DNA of 64,000 nt from Lycocorax pyrrhopterus obiensis (Eukaryota > Chordata > Aves > Passeriformes > Paradisaeidae): NCBI GenBank assembly GCA_014706295.1, contig JACSVZ010000001.1, positions 85,868,237-85,932,236 of the forward strand, read 5' to 3'. Below the pieces are notes generated by a model. It was given only the letters and a program-made list of their open reading frames with translations, had not been told where the DNA came from and searched no databases. The position numbers were made by a program, and so were the translations under genes. Every line of letters begins with the position of its first letter. Within the stretch, counting starts at the first letter, position 1. Positions 43,581-55,904 of this stretch are shown piece after piece.

Positions 43581-46435
43581 TCTTCTGTCTCTGCTTTCAC
43601 AGGACAGCAAACCTTCTGTCTTAAGTTAACTTGGTTAAATCATATTTTAATTCTCTCACTCCCCAAAACTACTCTACTGAGGTAAAATAGCTCAAATTTT
43701 AATTTTCCAACTTCCAAGAATGTTTTTGTTCCACATTTTTCAAGCAGAACTTCCCCCAAATATGTTTTATTGTTAATCGGCTTCCACACAATGGCCATGT
43801 CACCCTTCAATGTTCTCTTTAGTGAATTCAATAAAGCTACTAAGCTTGAAAGAAAAGGCAAGAAGTTTGAACTTGATTTTTAAATGGCTATTTTGATGCT
43901 CTTTAGCCTATTTCCAAAAACTTTCAATATGTATAATTTGTAAAATTATTTAAATTTCTTCTTTAACTATGATGACTTCGCTAGGATGGTATGAAAAGCA
44001 TCCGAGATTATAATTTGTATTAATTGTTTTTAATCAAGAATTTATACAGACATAAGACAAAAACTGTATCAATTTCACTCTCACATGATACATTTTAGGT
44101 GATGAAGCATTTTCTCTATGGTTTTGTATTTTTGTATTCTTAATACCATATATTTATATCTAGAAAATCGGTAAGGGTCCCAGTAGCGATAAGAGGCATA
44201 AAATACCTAGATGGAATAATGACCTCCTACTGACAAAGACCTCTTTGTCTAAATAGGAAAACCAGACAAAATTTGGGGGTGGGGGGAGGGGGGGGGGAAT
44301 ATCCATTTCCATCTTCATTTTCAGCTGGGGACAAAAGAACCCACCACTACCCAGAGTGACAATAATTAATATGCCTAAGATCACAGAGGTAGTATCTCAA
44401 AATCCCCTTGCTAATGTCTTTGTGCAAAACCAATCTGTTCCTTTCGCTGAAATCACAGTCAGAAACTAAAAAATAATCTGTGTGCATTCAGAGGTACTTT
44501 AATGCAAAAGGGAAAAAAAACCAACTCAGTCAGTTCTTATCCTGTGTATTTGTAACACTTTAAACAGACCCATATTGAAAATAGAAAAGCTGCCTACTTG
44601 CAGATAAAGGATTCATTACTGGGATTAAAATCGAAAAATCTCTTCAATGGTCATTTGCATCCTTCTCAGTCAAATTAGTGATTTAAAGGATCTTACTGGA
44701 AGAAAATTTAATGCAAGATTTTTATCAGAGGTAAAAGGCAGCACTTTAGCAAGTAACAAATCCAGACTGGTAACAGAGGACTGATGTATCACATATTACT
44801 GTTACATGGTGAAGGGATTTATAATAACAATAATACTATAATTCAAGAAGACAAACATAAACTATGAATAACAAACACATTATTTTCCAATGAGTTGGGA
44901 ACATGGAAAGGGTTATTCAATAGACAAGAGCAAAATACAGCATCTCAATATAGAGGATTTGAGGGCAGAACCTCACAGGCAGAAATGTTTGATTGTAAGG
45001 AAACAAAAACCAGGAGGATCATGATAATTTCTTTTTGATAAAACAGTAAAAACTGTTCATTTGTTAAAGAGATTAGAAGAACAATTTTACATTGCTAAAA
45101 AATGTTTGTGGGAAAATTTTAAAAATCTCTACGATAACTGGCTCTGATAATTGAGTGTATATTTTCTTTTCAGTCAAGCATATTTAATGCTACTCCATAG
45201 CTCTTGCAAGAGAAAATGAGCATGTGGTTTCTCTTAGAAGCTCATGGGAGCTTTGTCAGGGACTCATCTCAGCAGAAGATTAAACCCATTTGCTATAATA
45301 CTTAAATTATCATGGATTATTACTTAGTCGTTCATTGTGCTTATGCTAGATTAAAAACAAAATCAGTACCCTTTCCTCTTAACAACTTCCTCTATATAAA
45401 AAACCAAGTTATATGATGTTGCCAGAAATATGAGGTGGAAATCCAGTGCCCAGTGAAGCTGATAGAACCTGTTGACTGTCATGGTGCTCAGATCTCATTG
45501 TGAACAGTTCCAGTGGCTACATGTAACAAAAAGCCTGGTTGCAGACAGATATTACATGTCTCACTAATTACTTAAAATGAAATACACAAGTAGATTTGTG
45601 TTTCATGTTGTACTTCCATTGCACAAGATGAGTGGTGATGAACTGCTGCAAAAGGCTGCTGGGAAAGACTAATGCTCTTTGAAGCATCTGTGAAATTGGA
45701 GTTGACTTTGACCACTACATTTCTGTAAGAAGACAGAAACAAACAGAAACCTAAGAAACTTTGGTGGAGAGATCTTTGAGACCAAGACTGTGTTATAGCA
45801 TTCCAAGAAAACAGTAGTATGTAATATTTCAACTAAATGCAAAGAAGGCTGTGACAATATGTCATAGCATATCTTGTGTGTCGATTGTTTTCTCCTTTGG
45901 GAAGTAGAGCAAAAAAGGATGTGTTTTGTGTGCCATCTGTTTAATGTGATCCTATGCTTGTTCATATATCAACCATATATCCAGTCCATGTATATGCCAG
46001 GAGAGATCACTCTTTTCCAATGTTTTTTGACTGTGTTTTAAAAAGAAATCTACCCAGCCTTCCTTTAGCAAAGAAGTTTCTTGAAATAAACAACATATCT
46101 CCAGATTTTATGCCCATTTATTGGGCCCCTGTACTCGTGCCTCTAAATACGTATCAGTAAGGCAATCTTCTTCCACTGGAATGTGTTTCACCTTGCTAAA
46201 CTAACAACTGAAATGTGATTAATCACTTTTCCCTCGGGGTCATTTATTATGAATGGCTCATGTAGTTACTACATAGAGCATCCTTCTAGGGTGCTGTGAT
46301 AAAGTGAAGGCTTTTACAAATTGGATTCTTGCTTGGCTGGTGCCTACTCCTATTACCTCTGTGAAACCACGTGGCTGAACCTTGCAGAAAAATATTTTAA
46401 GAAACCGTTCTAATGTCTCAAAAAAATCCCTAGTA
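43581..46435. other. Unique sequence with G-run
   Basis: Apart from the G-rich run at 44275-44297 no repeat or gene was recognised. Frames at 45572-45965 (minus) are unsupported. Confidence 0.5.
44275..44297 (+). repeat. G-rich tract, possible G-quadruplex
   Basis: The pattern is G5-T-G6-A-G10: three G runs with single-base spacers, the last long enough to supply two tracts. This meets the usual pattern for an intramolecular G-quadruplex with very short loops. It is isolated in AT-rich sequence, not in a CpG-rich or promoter-like setting. Confidence 0.75.
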
Positions 46436-46685
46436 ATAACCAAAACCCACCAAAAAAACCCCCAAAAATTCCCAAAAACAAAAACACAAAACAAATACAA
46501 AATACAAAAACCAACCAAACAAAACAAAGCAAAACAAAAAAAGCCCATAAAAATCCCAAACAAACCAATCAACCAACCAACCAACCAAAAAAAAACCGAA
46601 AAAAACCTCCCAAAAACCCCAAACCAAACAAAAAAAACCCCAAAAACAAAACAAAAAACTCCCCAAAAAACCCACTCCAAAATCC
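46436..46685. repeat. A/C-only low-complexity tract, about 250 bp
   Basis: The plus strand is almost only A and C; in 46441-46680 I count about three G and about ten T. It contains CCAA units in tandem (about 46564-46587) and many runs of three to five C. The complementary G/T strand has many G runs. The two long frames here (46258-46692 minus, rich in F, G, W; 46382-46789 plus, rich in K, P, N, T, Q) follow from this composition, because no stop codon can be made from A and C alone on that strand. Confidence 0.9.
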
Positions 46686-48669
46686 TCAGCAACCAAAAGT
46701 TTCTATACTATCAACCAGTTGCAAAACAACCTCCCTATCCACTGAAGTTTACATTTGCAAAATATAAGATGATAAAAACAAAAAATTGATGCAATGTAGT
46801 CTCTGTCAAAGTTTTGGTTTTTTGGAGTGCTGTTTAAAAACATTTTCTAATATAGAACTCTTTAATGTGAAGCATGATCGTCAAAGGAAAATATCTTCTT
46901 TTATGGGCAAACAAGAAGATGAAATTACACTTCTGTCCCTAAGACATCAGAATAGACACGAAACATGAATGCCTGAAAAACCACTCTATTTTTACCAAGT
47001 TCAAATTTCATTCAACTTCTAAGAAGTTGTCGTTGCATCTGATGGATGTGATGTGTCCATTGTGATAAGACAAATCTTGAGAATCAGTACATTAAACAAC
47101 TGTATTTTTCTGTATATTTTTCTCTTGCAACCCCTTTTCACCTTTGAATCACTATCTTCTCAAATTTTATTTTTGTTGTTGGAATAAATTTTCTCAGTCA
47201 TAAAACCCCTGTGTGTTTTATTCAAATGTGATGAAGGAGACTTCCATGGAACCAACTGGGAGTAGTGCACCAAAGTGGACTGCAGCAAACTGTTAAAATG
47301 AAAACTTTTGGGAGAGTTTTTTCTAAATAGTCTCTCCATGGTCACATTGCTGTTAACTGTTTGAAATGTTTCCTCAAGATATCACAGTCTTTGTTTTTGA
47401 GGCAGTTGCTAAAACACAAATTCCAGGGCCTGTGGCCTTCATTCTGAAGTAAATCAGTTTTCGAACAAGTGTAACAAAAATAAAATCAATGTTGGGGGAA
47501 AAAAGTGTGAAAAATATTAAAACTATGCCTCTAAAAACCACTTATATTTGTAATCCCCTAAAAAAAACCTGTTCACATGAACAAATTAGTTTCTCCAGCT
47601 GTTTTAACTGTAAATCTGAAATGTTGTATTGTATTAACTGGAGTAAATTAAGAGCATAATGCATGTCCTGTTTGTCATGACCTTATGTTGGCTCCATTTA
47701 CATTTCTTAAAAAGTCCTTATAACAGCACTTAAAGCTCTTTAGTAATAGCAAACAGAAACATTCATGCCCCTAATGTTGTTAAAATAGAGCAAAAGTAGA
47801 TGGCAAATATCACATCACATCATATTATGTATTTAAAAATCTGATTTAATCCCTTCCTTTGAAATGGAATGTCCTTTTACAGTGGATTCTCAGGCATGCT
47901 CAACTGAAGGAACTTTAAATAATTCTGTGGAGCTGACTTGCTGTGAGCAGCAGTGGTGCAAATGTAGGCTTATGTTGAATTAGCACAAAGACGAAGCCAG
48001 TCTGTGCAGAGCAGTGGTACCTCTAATAATTACTCGATGTAACAGCAAATAAGTACACTCTAAAAGTATTTTTAGTGAAACTCAGAAATATGTAAAAAGT
48101 TTACGCTGCATGAGAATAAGAAGGATTAAAAATATCCCACTGATTTCAGATCCCAGTAGAAGTCTAAAATAGATGAGGCTTCCCCTCAACACAGATTTTC
48201 ATTTTTTCCCAAGAACCCACATCAAACACATTGAAGAATGCAGGCTTCCAAGACCCTACATGAACTTATGTAGGTTAGTTAGGGTTGCTTTGCAATGCAA
48301 AATCAAACTTCCCCCTGGGTATTTGGCATCTTTTCTTGCAAAAAGGATCTTTTCAGTCAGAAATCTCTAAATAAATCACTGTCCCTTGAAAATTCTTCTG
48401 TATGAATATCTTTGTTGTTAGTTTACCACCCCTGCTTTTATAGCCTGGTAACATCAGTATTTCTGCAAAAAAGTGATAGGTGCAAAATGAATGTTTTTTC
48501 TCTGATTTTTTATAATTCCTTGGGGTAGGTATTGGAACATGTCATTTATGAAAATATGTCATTAGTGAAAAAACGAACCTGTGCCGAGAAGTGAATGCAG
48601 TGTCCACATGTGGTGTCACAAGTACGAATTCTAGGGTGATAATTCCTTCCCTGGATCTTCTGGATCTGC
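46686..48669. other. Unique sequence, no gene seen
   Basis: No recognisable repeat or gene. Frames at 46786-46968, 47160-47345 and 48173-48370 are short and unsupported. Confidence 0.55.
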
Positions 48670-48845
48670 TCCTGCTCTTGAAACCCAGGATGCTGCTGCT
48701 CTTTGCTGGCTCATGCCCCAAGACTTTTCTGTAGAATTCTTATATAGTCAATCCTCAAACACTAATATTTGGGAATGAGGGGTTTTCAGCTCTGCCACAT
48801 GCAGGACTTTGCATTTGTCAAGGTCATATGGGACTGGTCAAAGCT
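48670..48845 (-). mobile_element. Probable old CR1 ORF2 fragment, antisense
   Basis: Two landmarks of antisense CR1 ORF2 occur in the right order: AACCCAGGATGCTG with GCTGGCTCATGCCCC (about 48681-48720), and ACATGCAGGACTTTGCATTT (about 48799). The sequence between them has deletions and many changes. This corresponds to the same ORF2 zone seen in sense orientation at 20560-21352. Call is less sure because of divergence. Confidence 0.5.
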
Positions 48846-49927
48846 CTTCTGTAAGTAGTAAAGTTTTTCCTTTATTGACTTAAATTTGTATTTTTCCATA
48901 GTTAAACCTGTGAAAGCAGAACGTATAGTGCAGCTTTATCTCATTGTTCCTAATTATTAGGTTTTTAAGTAGAAGACATGGGAAGCAAGAAAATGTAGAG
49001 CAAAATAAACAATGTTTCATAGCAGAAAGGAATGAAAATATTAGAGGAGAAATAAAGAAGTAATACAATAGACTCTTGTGAGAAGATTCTTGGAGTGTCA
49101 AATTTCTGAAAATCAACACAAATATACGAGGATTATTCATTGTTTATTTCATTGTTGCAATATTGCCCAGGATCTTTTTAGAATTATGTTTATTTAATTC
49201 TTGGGAAAGGAAACCTGAGTAGCCGGGAGAATTTTTATTTAATAGAAGGTCATGTTTTATAAGACATATTCCAAAGATACCATATTTTATGCAATAATAG
49301 ATAAATTTTATCAACTGCTTGGGTGAGCTGTATTAAAAAATCACTCATCCTGCATTAAGCACCACAGGTTCCATCAAGGTGTCCCTCAGGCATGTCTTTA
49401 GTGCCTAGAGTATGGAACCATAAAAACAATTAAACCTAAAAACTGAGCATAACAAAAATCAAGAAACTAGCTGGACTACTCTAGACTTCCTTTTAATAAC
49501 ATTCTATGTATATCGTACATTCAGAGTAAGAAAAGGCCTCATGCACAAATAATCAATATTTGGCTACATGGATGTGACTGGGAAAATTTCAGTTGCCCGT
49601 TTTGATGAAGTCCATTAGTCATTTTTATTGTGTTTCTGCAAGCACACATGGAAATAAGGCAAGTTTTCTGAAACACTTATAGAAACCTCACACAAAAGTT
49701 CAAATACAGTTGATGCAAGCAGAACTGTAAGTAAAAGTCAGAAAATGTATTTAAGGAAAGATCTTTTCTCAAAGCCAAGTGCTTTCAGAAATTAGACTCT
49801 TTTGTTTAACTTTGGTCAGCCTGTATTCTTTTTTTTTCCTCCTTAGTCACCCAGCAGGAATTCCTTTAGATTCCATTTTTCATCATCTGTGCAAACACCA
49901 CAGAATGTGATACTTGAACACCTCCTC
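48846..49927. other. Unique AT-rich sequence, no gene seen
   Basis: Nothing recognised. The minus-strand frame at 48880-49140 is rich in F, L, S and has no family match. Confidence 0.55.
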
Positions 49928-50077
49928 ATTCCTGGAAGTGTTCAAGGCCAGGTTGGACAGCTCTTTGAGCAACTTGGAATAGTGGAAGGAATCCCTGCCC
50001 ATGCCAGGGGCGTTGGGACTGGCTTAGATTTAAGATTCCTTCCGACTCAAACCATTCAATGGTTCTGTGATTCTCTG
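49928..50077 (+). mobile_element. CR1 LINE 3' end, sense
   Basis: Sense CR1 terminus of about 150 bp: ATTCCTGGAAGTGTTCAAGG, CAGGTTGGACAGCTCTTTGA, CCCTGCCCATGCCAGGGGCG, and the tail ATGGTTCTGTGATTCTCTGA. Moderately preserved. Confidence 0.94.
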
Positions 50078-50972
50078 ATCAGATATATTAGACAGCTTGC
50101 ATGAAGAAAAAATGGGGCAAAACAAACGATCTGGACAACAATGTGCCAGCTAATTCAGAGACTGGCCCCTTCGCTTTCATTTGATGCTTTCATATAAATT
50201 CCTGACTTCACATCCTTTTCCTCTCCTGTTAGACAACCAACTTGATCTCCCTCTGATTCAATTCTCCATTTGTAAAATGAGTATAATAATATTTCTCTAT
50301 CTCTACAGGGTCTTGTGCAGCTAAATACAATCTTACAAGGCATTTTCAGATACTGTATCAGCAATGAATAATACAAACAGGAGTGTGATGGAGACTGCTT
50401 CATCTTAAGAGTTTAAGTGTGCACCTATTTTCTTGAGTTTTCCTATGGACATGTGGCTTCCTTTGATATGAGCATAAAACCTCTGATAACACTCAAAGGA
50501 TTTAGGAGCATTCAGTAGGGGAATAATACAATGATAGACAAAAAAAGGGCTGCAGCTACCTCCCCATGAAACCTTCTGTGTACACGGCAGTAGTTTGCTT
50601 TTTACTTTGCCTCCAATGGAGCGTCACAAATTATTTCCTCACCTTCTGATAAGATGAAAAAATATTCCTTTGGAATTAGCTGGAGCCTAATTCACTGCTG
50701 AATTCTTTATACTATACACGGACTTCCACTAGGAGATTTTTATTCAGCTGATGATTGCCTGTATCTTGTCTTCATTCTCAGGGATAAAAAGATCTGAAGT
50801 TTTTCTGAACACTTTGCTGTTGCCAAGGTGATAAAACACCAGCTCAGAGATTAATGATTTGTCTCTTGGTGCATGTGTCTGACAGAGGGTATGAGTGTAC
50901 ATGCTCACAGACATGGGATTTTTAGTCAACAGACTTCACACACAATCAGTTTTACAGGAAAAAAATATTATT
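50078..50972. other. Unique sequence, no gene seen
   Basis: No repeat or gene recognised between the two CR1 pieces. Frames at 50155-50403 and 50744-50929 (minus) are unsupported. Confidence 0.55.
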
Positions 50973-51021
50973 TTAGATGATCTTTAAGGTCACTTCCAAG
51001 CCAAACCATTCTATAATTCTG
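50973..51021 (+). mobile_element. CR1 LINE extreme 3' tail, sense
   Basis: About 50 bp of the 3' UTR only: TAGATGATCTTTAAGGTCAC, TTCCAAGCCAAACCATTCTA and TAATTCTGT. A very short 5'-truncated insertion. Confidence 0.88.
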
Positions 51022-52493
51022 TCACGACATCTCAAAATTTTAGGTAGATTGTGGCAGATCGACCCCAGTTCTGATTGCAAGCAAGTAAACACTAACCAAC
51101 TTTGGAGTTAAAGACAGCAGCACTTTCATGAAGGCAGATGATGTAACACATATTTTATGAAGATTTAAATTTAAATTTTAGGATTCTTCTGTTTCAGTGC
51201 CACAAGATGTCAGTGCAGTTTAAGCAACAGCAGAGCACTCTCAGAATGTGAACTGCAATGAAAAAGGGCAACAGAAAAGAAAGAGAATATCTACAGTTAA
51301 TTATAAGACCTGTTCTCAGAGAAATACATCTACAGTGTGTACATGGCCTTTTTTTTTTGGTTTTTCACTTACTTCTGGATCATGCTCTGTATAATTACAA
51401 TTATAATGAACATAAATATAAAAGCTCCAAATAGGAGCTAGTTTATATCCCTGTCTGCATTTTACTTCTCTTCTAATTCAACAGTTAATGAAAAAGCTGC
51501 ATCTAAATACATTTTATTGATCAGTAGAGCAGCATTTTCTTTTCAGCACATTGTTGAATTTTGATGATATTTTCCCAAGTTTTGCTTTGACTTTGTGAAA
51601 GGAAAAGGAGGAGGAGGAAGGGGAAAAAAATCAAACCCAGCTCACTTGTAGTAATGACACAACCACCTCACTTGTAACAGGAGCTAATATGTTTCTATTG
51701 CAATGATCCCATAGAACGGGTGGTTAATCATCAAGAAAATACATTAGCTGAATGTCACCAGGAACCTGTGTACTGTGGCAAAGGAACAATGGACAACCGT
51801 TTGAGCTTTAATTCAGCAGTGAGTTCCCCTCAAAAGGCTGCTTTCCTTTTATAAAATTGGGTACGAAGTTAATAGCATGATAAATGGGTGTTTGAACATA
51901 ATAAGCTTCTTTGACTACAAGGACAGAGATCTTCCTGCCTAAGTACCAGCAAATATCTCAGCCTGGGTGTTGTTTCATAATGCTTTTGAATTTTCACCAA
52001 AGCAGAGCCATCGCACACAAGGCCAAGGCAGGAGAAATCTCCCATCCAAAAATCAATGTTTGCATGATTTAATCTTTTGGGATATATCTTTTACTGATGT
52101 AAAATGGTCCTTTTGCATAATGCACAAAGCAATGAAGTCATTCACATGGCTTGGCCCATGTACATGTGAGCTTTAGTAGTGCTTAAAATGCTTGTAATGC
52201 TCTCACAGACAGTTTGGGAACTTTGTGCAGAATCCTTTTCTTTTTTGGAGATTAAGTGCTCATGTGTATGTTTCAAAGCCACCTGACAGACATCACACAG
52301 GGGCTGACACAGCTCTGAAATATGAGTATAAATCTCATCCTGAAAGAATCAACAATTTAAGAGCAGAGATGGTTTGTGTGAAACAACAGCATTTGGATGT
52401 GCGTGTTGGAAACTAAATGAGAGCCTGAACCAAAAGGGTTGATTGAAGGTGCTTTTGTCTACCCACAGCCTGTTTCTGTACTGACAATCTGCT

Positions 52494-52590
52494 CAGGCTT
52501 ATGAGGGGTATTTTTGTGTGTTCAGGCTGATGTAGTGCTAACCCTCCGCCTGTGCCCAGGTTGATGAAGTGTAAATGCCCCCAGCTAACC
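52494..52590 (+). repeat. Degenerate tandem repeat, three copies of about 29-34 bp
   Basis: Copies start CAGGCTTATGAGG (52494), CAGGCTGATGTAG (52523) and CAGGTTGATGAAG (52557). Spacing is 29 and 34 bp, so unit lengths differ by small indels. The surrounding 52430-52720 is more GC-rich than its neighbours. No family was recognised. Confidence 0.45.
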
Positions 52591-55500
52591 TCTGAGCTAC
52601 CACTGCCATCCCTGGCAAGGGGAGCACCATGAAATACCTTCCAACCAGAGCACCAATCATTGTGTCTCATCATTCCCTTAATTGGAACCGTCCCCCAGAA
52701 AAAGGTACCACTACCCTCTTGGCAAGTCAGGACTCAACTTGTATCCAATACCCCGTTCCCCTCCTGCCTCAGTATTGTATTTATAGAAAAGTAAAACCAG
52801 CATGAGGCAAGTAACTGTAGGGGAAGAAGTGAGCTCTTTCTCCACATCTCACTCAGCATCAGCAAGTCTTGCATGACAGTAACAGATGGCCTCAAAATAC
52901 TACCCAGTATTTCTCTCACTCATCCATTGCCTTTTTTTTTCCCAAATAATAAGTGAAGAAGTAATTTGTTTACAGGCCACATTCTCTTTTTCTCTGCTGG
53001 GTGCTTCAGATGTCAGCATGATAGAAGAGAGGGGGGATTTGTACATTGGCCAAGGATCTGCTGCACAACCCGTTATCACTGGGGACATTTGCATGAAAAC
53101 AGGGCATCCAGCAGCTGCTTTCATAGGTTCATATCTGTCCATGCAGAGAAATAGCCACAGTCTCAGCAGTAATAACCTCTTGTGTTGTAACCTGTACCTT
53201 TCTCCATCTTCAAACTAGATGGGTGTCTTTTGGGGGAAAGTTGGTTTTGGCTTGAAACACACATCACGCTGCAGAGTGCTTTTGGAGACAGAGGCAATTT
53301 TTGCTCACTAAAATAAAATCTATAGGGAAAGTACAAAACTGATCTGGGCTAGCAACATCAAGGCAGAGACTGCCTTGTCTTTTTATCTTATCAAATTTTA
53401 AGGTGAGATAGCTAAATGTAGCTAGTCAACTAACTTGATACAAACAAAAAGAATTGCACTGTGTTGTGTTGAACTTCTCTGTTTTATTAGCTTCCAGTTG
53501 TGATGACACCTGTTATTTATTCTATAAATAAGATTGAATTCTTGTCTCTGATTTGGAATTGCATGGAGCATTTAGAATTATTCATTTTTCTATGCCTGGA
53601 GCAGTAATTATGCAGATGCATACGAAGGAACCTTCTTTTAAAGGTCCCTGGTATAATATTTACAATCCTAACCTAAAAACAGCCTCTTCCCAGTAGAGAA
53701 GCCAACAACAAAAACAATGCATTTGTAAAAGAATTGTTTTCCCTCCACACTCCTTATCAGAATATCATCTTAGGAAGGATCTAACCTGTTTACATTTGGA
53801 TATAGGTTTAAAATTTGCTTGATTTCAGCAGTCAGCAATAAATGTACGGTTGTTTGAATTCCATTTCTAAAATCCAGGATTTCTAAAGCCCTTCTTTTGT
53901 TCAATTCTGCTGTCAAGATTTTAACTTCTAAAAATATATCAGGAAAATGCAATGAAAGTCAGACAAATTAGTATAGTAGTGAATAACTTGGAAAACACTC
54001 CCACTCCAACATTATATAAATATGTGTAAAATTATGGCAGTTATGGGAATAAGTTTCTGCGGATAGCCTCAAAAGCTATAAAACAGACTATTTACTTCAA
54101 AACCCTGGAGAACCATCTGAGTTTTCTGATTTTGTCACATTGCTTAAATGCAGGTGAATGAACACTGTTCATTTCCAAATGAAAAACAATTTCTTATTTT
54201 AAAGTGTAGAGTTTGACAGAGGTCATATCTCTGAAAACTCTGACTGAGATTGTAAGTCTTTATTTGTCTTCATGATGCAAAATTTCTACCTTATTTGTAA
54301 GAAAACATGCAGCAGACATTTTTCCAGATGAGTTTCTTTATAAATATTTTTTCTAGTTGCAATATATCACACCATTCCTCTTTATATCCAAGTGATTTCT
54401 TCTAATTTATGTTGCATGGAACATTACTGTAGAAGGTCACTCAAGAAATTTAACTTCAAGACACCCTTCTTTGGAAATGTCTTGGACCGCTCACAATATA
54501 TTATTGGTTTACTGGTTTATTTTCTTTACACTAAGTGCAATTGTCATTTATCTGCTTCAAACTCTAATTTATATGTTTCAACTTTTTGCTTCACTCTCAA
54601 AATGAGAAGTGAAAACATTTTGCAGTTATCTGCAAGGGAGACTGGGGAAAAAGCTAGCTTTACTGTACTAACACTCATGAAAATGTAGGAATAATTAGTT
54701 CCTATTTCTGTGCTACTCAACAAGCCAGAATTGGTCCTAGGTTAAATCAGTTCTTATAATAACACCAGGTTAAATTGTATCACACTGCAGAGGACTTGAA
54801 ACTGCTAAAATAAGTCAACTGAGTATTTTCCCAATCCTATCACCACCATCTCTATCTGTTTATATGGATTCTTATTGGAAAGTAGAACAGCTACTGTGAT
54901 CCTGAGTGTAAGAAAGGGACTTTAACTTCAGAAGGAATTATGCAGTGCTCAGGCAGCCCTGAGGATAAGAAAAGAAGAGATATTATACAGACATCTGTTT
55001 GGTCTTGAAGCAATGTATTATACATAGTTTGGTCAAACCCTCTGTGTGTGTTTGTGCCTGCACTTAAATGAGTGAAGTATTTTACAGAGGTTTATATTAC
55101 ATTAGTCAGCTTTTCTTTCTTATGCTTTTCGAGATGAAGGATGCTTTTTCTGACACTATGGATAATAGATCTGAGAGGAAAATCTACAGCTGGAGGAGAA
55201 ACATGGATTTAGGCTTGTGCCTAGCAACATAGCAGATACGGAAGATGAGCTTTGGGATGATGATAGGTTTTGCTATTTGTACAGAAATATTTAATCTGTG
55301 TACTTTGTCTGCCTCCCCCAGTGACTAGAACACCAGTGTATAGTTCAGTGCAGGAGACACAGGCAGTAAACTACTTGGATTCACAGTGTCTAGGAAGACC
55401 AATTTCCTTCTGTAAACCATTTTGTCTTTGGCAATATATTTTAGTCCATTCTTCATCAAGTAGCCCAAAAAGTTGAAAATTGTCATACAAGTTTGATGTT

Positions 55501-55874
55501 CCACTTTATTTTGGTATTAGCCGAAACAAATTGCGGCTTTTCTGAAAGGGCAGACAATCCTCATAATCTTTGCTCATGCTCTAAAACACTGTGTCATGAC
55601 TGAGGACCTCAAAAGCCCAGCAACTTCTGACTGAATTGTCATGAATCTCACCCATCTCATTTCAAGCCCACCAGAGAATATGAGAAATAAAACTGATCAG
55701 GCTCTTGTGAAGTGGCCAAAAGGCCACTCACACAGATTAACTACTCCTCTCCAAATTAGAATGCAGAATGTTAATTCTCCTAGTGTGCTAACATACTGAA
55801 TTAGAATAACATCAGGTATATAAATCAATAATACAGTAAAAGTTTTCAAAACCAGGTAAAATATTAAGGAAGCT

Positions 55875-55904
55875 ATACACATATATATGTATGTATGTAT
55901 ACAC
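55875..55904. repeat. TATG/TA microsatellite, alternating purine-pyrimidine
   Basis: The tract ATACACATATATATGTATGT continues with ATGTATACAC. It is nearly pure alternating pyrimidine and purine and is partly self-complementary, so it could adopt Z-form or cruciform structure. Confidence 0.75.

Noticed and set aside
46258..46789. Two long open frames (144 codons minus, 135 codons plus)
   Set aside because: Both lie over the A/C-only tract. On such sequence stops are almost impossible, so length is not evidence for a gene; the proteins are low-complexity.
52886..53218. 110-codon frame with a hydrophobic, signal-peptide-like start
   Set aside because: No recognisable domain, no splice or promoter support, and a competing antisense frame over the same region.
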